From Streptomyces sp. cf386 (GTDB lineage Bacteria; Actinomycetota; Actinomycetes; Streptomycetales; Streptomycetaceae), in the NCBI RefSeq assembly GCF_900103585.1, contig NZ_FNHV01000030.1, forward strand, positions 1 through 64,000: a DNA stretch of 64,000 nucleotides, in the 5' to 3' direction. This document shows, one piece after another, positions 7,901 to 14,041 of the stretch. The position numbers and the translations under genes were made by a program. Within the stretch, counting starts at the first letter, position 1, and each line of letters begins with the position of its first letter. The notes under the pieces are model-generated. The model had not been told where the DNA came from. It saw only the letters and a list, made by a program, of their open reading frames with translations, and did no database searches.

Positions 7901-10048
7901 CAGACCGGTGAGGCTCTCCGGCTCCTGGTCCGCGAGGACCCGGAACGTGCCCGCCGTCAGATGCAGCCGGGTGACGCCCGCGGCCACGTACGCGCGTACG
8001 CGCTGCGCGTCGACGGGACCCGGCTCGGCGACGACCACCCGGCCGCCCGCGGCGAGCGGGACCCACACCTCGTACAGGGAGGCGTCGAAGGCGTGCGGCG
8101 CGTGCATCAGCACCGTGTCGTCCGGGGTCACCTCCCAGGCCCGCTCGCCGACCAGCGCGGCCACACCGGCATGCGGCACGGCCACGCCCTTCGGTGCGCC
8201 CGTCGACCCCGAGGTGTACATCACGTAGGCCACGTCGTGCGGGCTCGCCGGGGTGAGGGGGAGGTCGACTGCCTCGTCGGCGGCCGGCTCCCCGGTGGTG
8301 GCCGGGTCGTCGAGCATCACCACCCGGGCACCGCTCTCCGGCACCGTCGCCCGCGTCGTCCCGGCGCACACCACCACGGACGGGGCGCAGTCGGTGAGGA
8401 CCCGCGCCACCCGTTCCGCCGGATGGCCGGGGTCCACAGGGACATAGGCGGCCCCGGTCCGCCACACCCCGAGCAGCGCCACCACCAGGTCCGCCGACCG
8501 CTCCATCACCACGGCGACCCGATCACCCGGGCAGACGCCCGCGCCCACCAGATACCGGGCGACCTGCCCGGCCCGCCGCCACATCTCGCCGTACGTCAGG
8601 GAGCCCGAGCCGTCCGTGAGGGCCACGGCGTCGGGGCGACGCAGCGCCTGCCCGGCGATCAGCTCCGGAACCGGCGGTGTGCGCATCGGCTCGGGTGCGG
8701 GGGCGGCGAGGGGCGCGGCCATGGGGCCGGGACGAGTCGCGGCGTCGATCCGGCCGATCGGCGTGGCCGGGGCCGCGACCAGGCGTTCCAGGAAGCTCAC
8801 CAGGGACCGGTGGCTCCCCCGCACCCAGTCCTGGTCGTAGTGCGCGGGGTTGGCCTCCAGGGAGACGGCCATGCCCTGGTCGTCGGACCAGCCGCTCACC
8901 ACCACGCTGAGTTCCTCGACGCGGCGGTTCGACAGGTCCCGGACGATGCCTCGGCAGTCGCCGAAGCGCAGGTTCTCCCCGAGGGGGAGGATGTTGACGA
9001 AGGGTCCGAAGTGCCAGCGCCCGCCGTCCGGCCAGCCCAGTTCGCGGCGCAGTCGCTCGCCCCGGTACCGCTGGTGCCTGAGCAGGCCGGCGGTTTCGGG
9101 CCCGGCCGCGCGGGCCAGGTCGTTCAGGCTCATGGCCGGGGTGGCGGGCAGCCGGAAGGGCAGGACGTTCGCCATCGTGCCCGGGGTGCGCCGCGCGGGG
9201 CCCGTCAGGCGTGCGGCGACGGGCAGGCTCAGTACGGCTTCGTCGGCGCCCGTCATCCGGCAGGCGAAGGCGCCGACCGCGGCGACGACCAGCCGGGGCC
9301 AGCTCACCTTGGCGTGGGCCGCGGCCTCGTGCAGGGCGCGCACGGCGGGCGGCGGAAGGTGGCCCGTGGCCTGCACGGGGCCGTCGGGAGCGGTGGGGCG
9401 GTGGCCCGGGAGGGCGGCGAGCTCCGGCCGGTCGGCGAAGTGGTCGTGCCAGTAGCGGCGGTCCCGGGCGTACTCCTCGGAGTCGCGGTACGCGGACTCC
9501 TGCCCCAGCAGCTCACGCAGCGGCGCGTGGCCCGCGGGCCGGGCCGGGTCTCCGTGCAGCGCGGCCGTGTACAGCTCGGCGACGCGGCGGGCCATCAGCG
9601 AGCAGCCGAAGCCGTCCATCAGCAGGTGGTTGTAGCGCTGGTACCACACGTGCCGGTCGGGTGCGAGGGCGAGCAGGGCGTACGCGAACAGGCCGGCGTC
9701 TGCGGACCGGGCCGTCCGGTGCAGCTCCGCGCGCATCCATGCCTCGGCCGCGGCCCACGGGTCCTCGTGCGCGGTGAGGTCGACCGCCGTCAGGCTCCAC
9801 TCCGGTGCCGGGACGACGAGTTGGGACACCCCGCCGCCGGGTTCCTCCACGAACCGCACGTGCAGGATCTCGGTCTCCTCGACGACCTGGCGGAGCGCGT
9901 CCTCGAAGGCTCCGGTGTCCAGCGGCCCGAGGATCTCGACGTGCTGGCCGATGGTGTAGAAGCCGCGTGAGCTCTCGATGCGCTGGGCCAGCCAGATCCC
10001 CTCCTGGCTCTCGGACAGGGGCAGGGTGGAGTCCGCTTCGCTGCTCAT
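1934..10048 (-). CDS. Non-ribosomal peptide synthetase, C-A-PCP-C-A-PCP-E
   Basis: This 2704-residue enzyme carries two complete modules. Domain 1 (about 5-440) is an EntF-like starter condensation domain: its active-site motif reads NHLLMDG at 140-146, so the first His is Asn but the catalytic second His is kept. Adenylation domain 1 (about 465-940, YTSGSTGAPKG near 609) has pocket residues read by hand as D-A-Y-H-L-G-L-L-C, close to known hydroxyphenylglycine codes. PCP1 has LGGDSI near 995. Condensation domain 2 has HHTLLDGW near 1211. Adenylation domain 2 (A3 motif near 1690) reads D-V-A-M-I-G-E-V-T, which I cannot assign. PCP2 (LGGDSI near 2095) is followed by an epimerization domain with HHLAVDGVSW near 2281, VEGHGR, TVGWFTS and GFNYLG. 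The last ~35 residues are a repeat-rich tail. The ATG at 10048 has a GGGAG ribosome site. An in-frame TTA codon lies at 6695-6697 (residue 1118). Confidence 0.97.
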   Translation of the reverse strand: MSSEADSTLPLSESQEGIWLAQRIESSRGFYTIGQHVEILGPLDTGAFEDALRQVVEETEILHVRFVEEPGGGVSQLVVPAPEWSLTAVDLTAHEDPWAAAEAWMRAELHRTARSADAGLFAYALLALAPDRHVWYQRYNHLLMDGFGCSLMARRVAELYTAALHGDPARPAGHAPLRELLGQESAYRDSEEYARDRRYWHDHFADRPELAALPGHRPTAPDGPVQATGHLPPPAVRALHEAAAHAKVSWPRLVVAAVGAFACRMTGADEAVLSLPVAARLTGPARRTPGTMANVLPFRLPATPAMSLNDLARAAGPETAGLLRHQRYRGERLRRELGWPDGGRWHFGPFVNILPLGENLRFGDCRGIVRDLSNRRVEELSVVVSGWSDDQGMAVSLEANPAHYDQDWVRGSHRSLVSFLERLVAAPATPIGRIDAATRPGPMAAPLAAPAPEPMRTPPVPELIAGQALRRPDAVALTDGSGSLTYGEMWRRAGQVARYLVGAGVCPGDRVAVVMERSADLVVALLGVWRTGAAYVPVDPGHPAERVARVLTDCAPSVVVCAGTTRATVPESGARVVMLDDPATTGEPAADEAVDLPLTPASPHDVAYVMYTSGSTGAPKGVAVPHAGVAALVGERAWEVTPDDTVLMHAPHAFDASLYEVWVPLAAGGRVVVAEPGPVDAQRVRAYVAAGVTRLHLTAGTFRVLADQEPESLTGLREVLTGGDVVPAASVARVREACPDVTVRHLYGPTEATLCATWHLIRPGGETGPVLPIGRALPGRRTFVLDAFLRPVEPGLVGELYVAGAGLALGYWDRPGLSAGRFVACPFVPGERMYRTGDLVRWTDGGALVFVGRADAQVKIRGFRVELGEVEAALAAHPSVAQAVVTVREDTPGERRLVGYVVPEDPDGVEPEAVRAHAAGLLPESMVPAAVCALDALPVTRNGKVDRAALPAPDFAGRVTGRAPRTPAEAALCELFAAVLKLDEVGADDSFFALGGDSIMAMQLAAQARRSGLLCTAQDVFENETPAALATVATPTEAARPTGGEETGAPGTGPLLTDLAPDELARLRAERPGLVDVWPLSPLQEGMLFHATFDDDSPDVYASQRVLALDGPLDVARLRASWKVLLDRHAVLRASFGRRDSGEQVLVVEREVPLPWRAADVSALPGPEAAAEAARLAEAEKAERFDLTAAPLLRLLLIRLDGHRHRLVITSHHTLLDGWSMSVVFGELAELYAADGDGRTLPTATSYRAYLDWLSRQDRESARRAWRSALAGAGEPTLVVPEEAVRTPVVPRPVRFEFSDELTSAVGTLARAHGVTVNTVVQAAWALVLARLVGRTDVVFGTTVAGRHAELPGIESIVGPFINTLPVRAALAPDRPVAELLTELREHHVSLMPHQHLGLKEIRGAAGDGAVFDTLVVFENLPEAPATPSAGESAPTMRPVGEPEDRGHYPLALIVVPDERLRGHLVGRPDVFAPERVAELVRRLTRVLEQMTADPAQPLGRVAVLGTGERALAVARASAAEETAPSGTHDDTLAPDAFTRRAVEAPTDVALEADGRTVTYAELAAGSARLARYLMSEGVGPECRVAVLADRSVELITALLAVSLAGGVFVPLDPGHPPARLRLMLDDVAPPVVVCTRATRDAVPPEYPGHVVAVDDQEMSRAIAAHADGPVTDRDRRAPLRAAHAAYTIYTSGSTGAPKGVVVPHGALRNLVTDHARRYALDATGRVLQLVSPSFDVSMADIWPVLCAGGRLVLAPPARRHASGEDLVRLMRAAHVTHVAMTPTMLAQLPPRHLPALRVLIIGGESAPDDLRRRWTVTGRAVHSEYGVTEAAVTSTASRPLHAEDRPTTGRPIARTAAYVLDGFLHPVGPDTVGELYLAGAGLARGYLDRPALTAGRFVACPFAPGERMYRTGDLVRRTRAGDLVHEGRADAQVKVRGFRVEPGEIEAVLAAHPGVGRAVVALRRDGRGERRLVGYVTPAAEGAVSTTVTGAVATTVDSAASTTPERRLLDGESVRTAIADSLPAHMVPAAVMVLDTLPVTPNGKTDVPALPAPDFAERVVGRAPEGAAEEILCALFAEVLGLERVGADDNFFRLGGDSITSMQLVSRARGAGVSFTAQDVFERPTAADLAPVARLGTGTEPAWDIGVGEVPWTPVMRALGERVTGGAFAQWVTLGAPAGLGTEALAAGIRALLDTHDMLRARTESDGPATRLVVREKGAVDPTDLVTTTDATQVTEPDLDEAADRAARDAVRRLDPSSGVMLQAVWLDAGPARTGRLVLALHHLAVDGVSWRILVPDLRAACEAAATGREPSLDPVGTSFRRWASLLAGQASQPERTAELEGWGAVVAHAEPPLGRRNLDPVRDTAATVRRARWTVPPRQARTLVGETPLLFHCGVHEVLLSTLAGAVRLVRGRPTDADAGTAQHPGDGNGDGNGDGTGVVLVDVEGHGRHSLGGADLLRTVGWFTSVHPVRVDLTRVDLVEALAGGPSVGTLLKAVKEQVREIPGDGDGLGYGLLRHLGPETAPILAALPSPQVGFNYLGRFSTAPGTGSVAPWQLAGQTPIGGSAAPDLPAAHVVEAAAAVRDTTDGPELTLTLSWPTAVLDEATADRLGRTWLDLLAALAGHTADPTAGGHTPSDFTLVDLAQDEVEEFEAIAAQLAGHGLEERDGIEQHHGIEQHHGIEEHHGLEGLEGVEGLEGGRSL
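1948..2045 (-). repeat. Short tandem repeats encoding the NRPS C-terminal tail
   Basis: The 3' end of the first NRPS contains near-identical 18-bp units (CCGTGGTGCTGTTCGATG on the plus strand, between about 1986 and 2042), followed by shorter CCTTCGAGT-like units. They encode GIEQHH, GIEQHH, GIEEHH and then GLEGLEGVEGLEGG. The repeats follow the usual end of an epimerization domain and fall where inter-protein docking elements normally sit. Confidence 0.85.
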
Positions 10049-10195
10049 CGCTCTCCCTTCGGCGGCGCGGCGGTGCGTGTCTGGTGGGTGTGCGGGGGTG
10101 CGGTGCGGGAGCCCCGGGGTTGCCCGGGGCGGGGGCCGCGTAGGTGCCCCGCGTGCGCAGGGGCTCGCGTTCGCGACTGCGCTACGGCCGTGCCC

Positions 10196-10318
10196 CAGAG
10201 GGGCGCGGGGCTGTACTGGATCTGTGGCTCCGCCGCGCGGGCGCGACCAGCCGCGACGGCGCCGCAGTCGAAGGACCGCCCATCACAGCCCCGCGGCGGA
10301 GCCGCATGTCGACATAGC
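10196..10318. repeat. Dispersed palindromic Streptomyces intergenic repeat
   Basis: The 281-bp gap between the exporter and the first NRPS holds a segment starting AGAGGGGCGCGGGGCTGT, followed by GGCTCCGCCGCG at 10226-10237. Both are matched in inverted order by ACAGCCCCGCGGCGGAGCC at about 10285-10302. This GGGGCGCGGGG...GCGCGACCAGCC pattern is, from memory, a common intergenic repeat in Streptomyces. A second, shorter copy is at 29818-29868. It can fold into a branched structure and sits in the NRPS leader or the exporter 3' region. Confidence 0.6.
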
Positions 10319-10329
10319 CGGCGGAGCGC

Positions 10330-12447
10330 TCAGGGCTCGTCCGGCTCGCCCCGGCGGCGCACCATGTACTCGCCGCCGCCTCCCGGTGGCATCCCGCCGC
10401 CGAGTACGAGTCCGTCGCCCCCGGCCATCTGCCCCGCCCCGGGCATCGGCCCCGTGCCGAGCATCGGGCCGCCGCCCATCACCGGACCGTCCCCGAGGGT
10501 CATGACCTGCGCCCGCGCGCGGACCCCGAGGTGTCCTTCAGAGCCGTTGGCGCCGGCGGCCGGCCGGTCGAACTGGGTGCGGTAGAGCTCCGCGTACAGT
10601 TCCCCGGCCGCCAGGAGCTCCTCGTGCGTGCCGCGTTCGCGCACCCGGCCCCCGTCGATGACGAGGATCTGGTCGGCCTCGCGGATGGTGGACAGGCGGT
10701 GGGCGATGACCAGGGAGGTCCGATCGCGCAGCGCGGTGGTCAGGGCCCGTTGGACGGCCGCCTCCGACTCGGAGTCCAGGTGGGCGGTGGCCTCGTCCAG
10801 AATGACGACGGAGGGTGCCTTGAGCATGAGCCTGGCCAGGGCGAGCCGTTGTTTCTCACCGCCGGAGAGACGGTAGCCGCGGTCGCCGACGACGGTGTCG
10901 AGGCCGCTGGGCAGCGAGCGGATCAACTCCCCTATCTGCGCCCCGTCACAGGCTCGCATGAGGTCCTCTTCGGTGGCCTCGGGCCGGGCGTACAGCAGGT
11001 TCGCGCGGATGGTGTCGTGGTAGAAGTGCGCGTCCTGGGTGACGACCCCGACGGTGTCGCGCAGTGAGTCGAGGGTGACGTCCCGCAGGTCGTGGCCGTC
11101 CATGCGGACGACCCCGGAAGTGGGGTCGTAGAGGCGGGACACCAGATGCGTCATGGTCGTCTTGCCGCCGCCCGACGGCCCGACCAGAGCGGTGAGCTGT
11201 CCGGACAGCAGCTCGAAGGACAGCTCGTGCAGCACCTGCGGGCTCTTCCTCGAACGCTCCCCCGGGGACTGCGTGTTGGACTCCAGGGACGCCAGGGACA
11301 CCTCGCTCGCACGCGGGTAGCCGAACGACACCTGGTCGAACTCGATGCGCGGCGCGGGGCCGGTCCCCGGCGCCGCCAGGGGGGTCGCGCCGGGCTTCTC
11401 CTCGATGAGCGGTTTGAGGTCGAGCAGTTCGAAGAGGCGGTCGAAGCTGACCAGCGCGGTCAGGGCGTTCGCCTGCATGCCCGACAGCTGGGTGATGGGC
11501 CCGTACAGCCGGCCGAGGAGTACGGCGAGGGCGACGAGCGTGCCGATCCGGAACACGTCGTCCAGCACGAGGGCGCCGCCGGCTCCGTACACGAGCGACG
11601 TCGCGAGCGCGGCGAGCAGCCCCATGGAGATGAAGGACAGCCGGCTGAACACGGTCCACTTCACACCGACGTCACGCACCTTGCCCGCGCGCGCCGAGAA
11701 CGCGTCGGCCTCCGCCTTCGGGCGGCCGTACAGCTTGGCGAGCATGGCGCCGCTCACGTTGAACCGCTCCTGGACGACGCCCGCCAACTCCGCGTTGGAC
11801 TGCATCTGTTCCCTGGAGTAGCGCTGCAGGCGCCGGCCGACGTAGATGCCCGGCACGACGAACAGCGGCAGCAGGGCCACGGCGATCAGGCTGATGAGCC
11901 AGGACAGGTAGAACATCTCGGCGAGGACCAGGAAAACGGTCAGCACGCTGGTCACCGAGGTCAGCAGCAGACCGAGGGCCTGCTGGGCCAGCATGACGTC
12001 CGCGTTGAGCCTGCTGGTGAGCAGCCCGGTCTGGGTGCGGGTGAAGAACGCCATGGGCTGCCGCTGGACGTGGGTGAAGGTCTGGACGCGCAGATCGTGG
12101 CTGACGCCCTGACCGATCCGGCCGGAGAAATAGCTCTGCCCGAGCTGCATCACCGCGTCGACCACGGCGAGTCCGGCGGCGGTGAGGGCCAGCGCGATGA
12201 CCAGCCCCAGATCGTCCTTGAGGATTCCCTCGTCGATGATCTCCTTGAGCAGCAGTGGCGTCGCCACGATGGCGAGCGAGTCGACCACGGTGGTGAGCAG
12301 CAGGAACAGCAGCGAGCGCCGGTGCGGCTGTATATAGGTGAGCGCGCGGCGCACGGTGCCGGGCCGCAAGGACTGCCTTTTGTTCTTGCTGTCGGACGAG
12401 TTCGGGTCTCCGACGGTAATTCCACCAGGACCTTGGCTGATTAACAC
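10330..12447 (-). CDS. ABC exporter, fused membrane and ATPase domains
   Basis: This protein is a half-size ABC exporter of the multidrug/peptide type, presumably homodimeric in the cytoplasmic membrane and exporting the NRPS product. Six hydrophobic segments span about residues 30-330. The ATPase follows with Walker A GPSGGGKTT, signature LSGGEKQ, Walker B VVILDEATAHLD and the H-loop in IAHRLST. A final ~90-residue tail rich in Gly, Met and Pro is unusual for the family. I start it at GTG 12447, not at the in-frame GTG 24 bases upstream, because the AGGAGG at 12458-12463 lies 10 nt before 12447 and would be inside the longer version. The second codon is then TTA (12442-12444), suggesting bldA-dependent translation. 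It is followed by the NRPS on the same strand and preceded by a StrR-type operator. Confidence 0.92.
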   Translation of the reverse strand: MLISQGPGGITVGDPNSSDSKNKRQSLRPGTVRRALTYIQPHRRSLLFLLLTTVVDSLAIVATPLLLKEIIDEGILKDDLGLVIALALTAAGLAVVDAVMQLGQSYFSGRIGQGVSHDLRVQTFTHVQRQPMAFFTRTQTGLLTSRLNADVMLAQQALGLLLTSVTSVLTVFLVLAEMFYLSWLISLIAVALLPLFVVPGIYVGRRLQRYSREQMQSNAELAGVVQERFNVSGAMLAKLYGRPKAEADAFSARAGKVRDVGVKWTVFSRLSFISMGLLAALATSLVYGAGGALVLDDVFRIGTLVALAVLLGRLYGPITQLSGMQANALTALVSFDRLFELLDLKPLIEEKPGATPLAAPGTGPAPRIEFDQVSFGYPRASEVSLASLESNTQSPGERSRKSPQVLHELSFELLSGQLTALVGPSGGGKTTMTHLVSRLYDPTSGVVRMDGHDLRDVTLDSLRDTVGVVTQDAHFYHDTIRANLLYARPEATEEDLMRACDGAQIGELIRSLPSGLDTVVGDRGYRLSGGEKQRLALARLMLKAPSVVILDEATAHLDSESEAAVQRALTTALRDRTSLVIAHRLSTIREADQILVIDGGRVRERGTHEELLAAGELYAELYRTQFDRPAAGANGSEGHLGVRARAQVMTLGDGPVMGGGPMLGTGPMPGAGQMAGGDGLVLGGGMPPGGGGEYMVRRRGEPDEP

Positions 12448-12667
12448 GCGACGGAAACCTCCTGGGATCACGTAATTCCATCGGCTTCACACCTAGCAGG
12501 GACACTACCGTTCGGGATTTTCGCCCACCAGGGCCGTCGGCAGGCAATCCAAAAGGCTACGGAAAGAGGGCATGCCAGAATCCCGGGAACTCAAGAATCC
12601 CGGGTATGTGAATTCACCGAAGAAGGTCGGGGCAGGGCCGTGGGTGTTTTCACCTCACGGCCCCGCT

Positions 12668-12696
12668 GTCCGACTGTGCGAATCGGCCGGTTGGAC
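12668..12696. promoter_or_regulatory. Candidate StrR/Bbr-type operator
   Basis: GTCCGA, 17 bases, then TTGGAC. The published consensus for the glycopeptide-cluster StrR homologue Bbr is GTCCAa-N17-TTGGAC (from memory), so this site has one mismatch in the left arm and exact spacing. It lies between the StrR-like gene (stop at 12710) and the exporter (start at 12447), about 220 bp upstream of the exporter start, where an activator of the exporter-NRPS transcript would be expected. Confidence 0.6.
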
Positions 12697-12709
12697 ACAC
12701 GCCGCCGCG

Positions 12710-13687
12710 CTATGCCATCTCGGCGACCTTCCGCTGCACCCGCTCCGCGAACTCCGTCCACATCTCGGCGCATTCCTTGGCGAGATGGGCGACGACGACA
12801 CCGCAGTGCGGCGGAACCCGGTCGACGATCCGCTCCCATTCCTCCGTGTCGAGGGTGTGGAGGTTCAGCAACCGCAGCAGGGTGCGCCCGGTCTCGCTGA
12901 ACCGCAGCGCCGGGTCCGCCTTCAGCCGCTCCACGAGCGCGGCCCGGTCCTGCGCCGAGGCGCGCGGAGCCACTCCGACGGGACCGAGGGCGCCACGGTT
13001 GGCGTTGTCTCCGTGGTGCGGCTGCCTTCTGCCCTGTGGCTGTGGGTCCTCTCCGCGCATCATGCGGTTGCGCACGTCGCGGACCGTCTCGGGTGAGATG
13101 GAGGCGGCCCGGGCCACCTGACGCAGCGACAGGCTCGGGTTCTCGGCGATGATCTCGCTGGCCAGCCTGCGGCCCTCGGCGCCGCTGACCGGGCGGATCC
13201 GGCCGTCCTGGCCGATCCGGCTGGTCCGCGCGGGCTCGCCGCCCTGCGACCGCCGGCGCAGTTCGGCCACCGTGCCCGGCGCGATGCCGGTCACCGAGGC
13301 GATCATGCGGTCCGACCACTGCGGATGCGTGCTGATGATCCGGTCCGCGGCACGCTTGCGGTCCGTGGTCGTCAGCGGTATTCCGTGGGCGATGTTGGAC
13401 TCCACGGCCAGGACGAAGGCATCGGCGGCGGCGCCGTCGAAGAATCTGGCCGCGATCTTGCTCTGGCCGCGCAGTTCCGCGGCACGCACCCGGTGCACCC
13501 CGTCGATGATCCGCATCGTCGGGCGGTGCACGGTGATCGGAGGCAGCGGTGAATGCACCGCCGCCAGAGCTTCCACGTGTTCCTGATCGGCTCCGGAGAG
13601 CCTCGGCGAGTCGCCTGTCGACAAAGAGCTGATCTCGACTTCGACGACCATGAGTCGATCGATGCGCGGGTGGCCAGGTATCGCCAA
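12710..13687 (-). CDS. StrR-like (ParB-fold) pathway-specific transcriptional activator
   Basis: The 325-residue product has an N-terminal ParB/sulfiredoxin-like segment (about 14-95, including IIDGVHRVRAAELRG), then helix-turn-helix regions at about 105-135 (WSDRMIASVTGIAPGTVAEL) and 175-200 (LSLRQVARAASISPETVRDV). This order and length match the StrR/Bbr/Tei15* family, which activates streptomycin, glycopeptide and other hydroxyphenylglycine-peptide clusters. I use the TTG start at 13687 because GGGGGA lies 6 nt upstream; the next ATG (13651) has no ribosome site. No TTA codon was seen. A matching operator is just downstream, ahead of the exporter. The gene sits between the two-component pair and the exporter on the same strand. 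Target genes are inferred. Confidence 0.85.
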   Translation of the reverse strand: MAIPGHPRIDRLMVVEVEISSLSTGDSPRLSGADQEHVEALAAVHSPLPPITVHRPTMRIIDGVHRVRAAELRGQSKIAARFFDGAAADAFVLAVESNIAHGIPLTTTDRKRAADRIISTHPQWSDRMIASVTGIAPGTVAELRRRSQGGEPARTSRIGQDGRIRPVSGAEGRRLASEIIAENPSLSLRQVARAASISPETVRDVRNRMMRGEDPQPQGRRQPHHGDNANRGALGPVGVAPRASAQDRAALVERLKADPALRFSETGRTLLRLLNLHTLDTEEWERIVDRVPPHCGVVVAHLAKECAEMWTEFAERVQRKVAEMA

Positions 13688-14041
13688 CTCAATTCCCCCT
13701 AGTGACTCAGTCCCGCTCCATGCGCATACGCAGCCGCGCGTGGTGGATCACACCGTGACCGGGGTCAGCATCCCGTCAGCGGTGAATCCGTAGCTGAACG
13801 TTTCGCCGAGTCTCTGAATCCTGCTCGCGCCCCTTGCTCATTCCCCGGTTCGTGTCCCGGCCGAAAACGTCTTCGCCTGGTGCGGGGCGAGATGCCCGTC
13901 GCAGAAACACGCCTGGCGGAAGAACGTCTCCCGATGGCCGAACACGATGACCCTAACAACGACTTTCCGGGCTTGGACACCCCTACCCACCCCTACGGGG
14001 TCATTCCTGTCCGCCTCTGAGGGGTCATTCCCGAGCGGTCG
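13688..14041. other. Gene-free stretch upstream of the StrR-like gene
   Basis: About 354 bp separate the sensor kinase stop from the StrR-like start. It should hold the promoter of the StrR-like gene. An isolated TTGGAC at 13973-13978 lacks a convincing partner arm. Two direct GGGGTCATTCC copies lie at its left-strand upstream end (13997-14031). I found no convincing open frame or terminator. Confidence 0.5.
13997..14031. repeat. Direct repeat GGGGTCATTCC, 24 bp apart
   Basis: Two exact 11-bp copies at 13997-14007 and 14021-14031 lie just beyond the sensor kinase stop codon and about 310-340 bp upstream of the StrR-like start. The spacing is just over two helical turns, as for a directly repeated regulator site. 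The binding protein is unknown; the adjacent response regulator is one possibility. Confidence 0.35.

Noticed and set aside
7298..9970. Long open frame antisense to the first NRPS modules
   Set aside because: Same artefact of GC-rich codons; no ribosome site, start context or recognisable domain.
13950..13978. Second StrR-type operator upstream of the StrR-like gene
   Set aside because: TTGGAC at 13973-13978 is good, but the left arm at the required 17-bp spacing matches only 3 of 6 bases.
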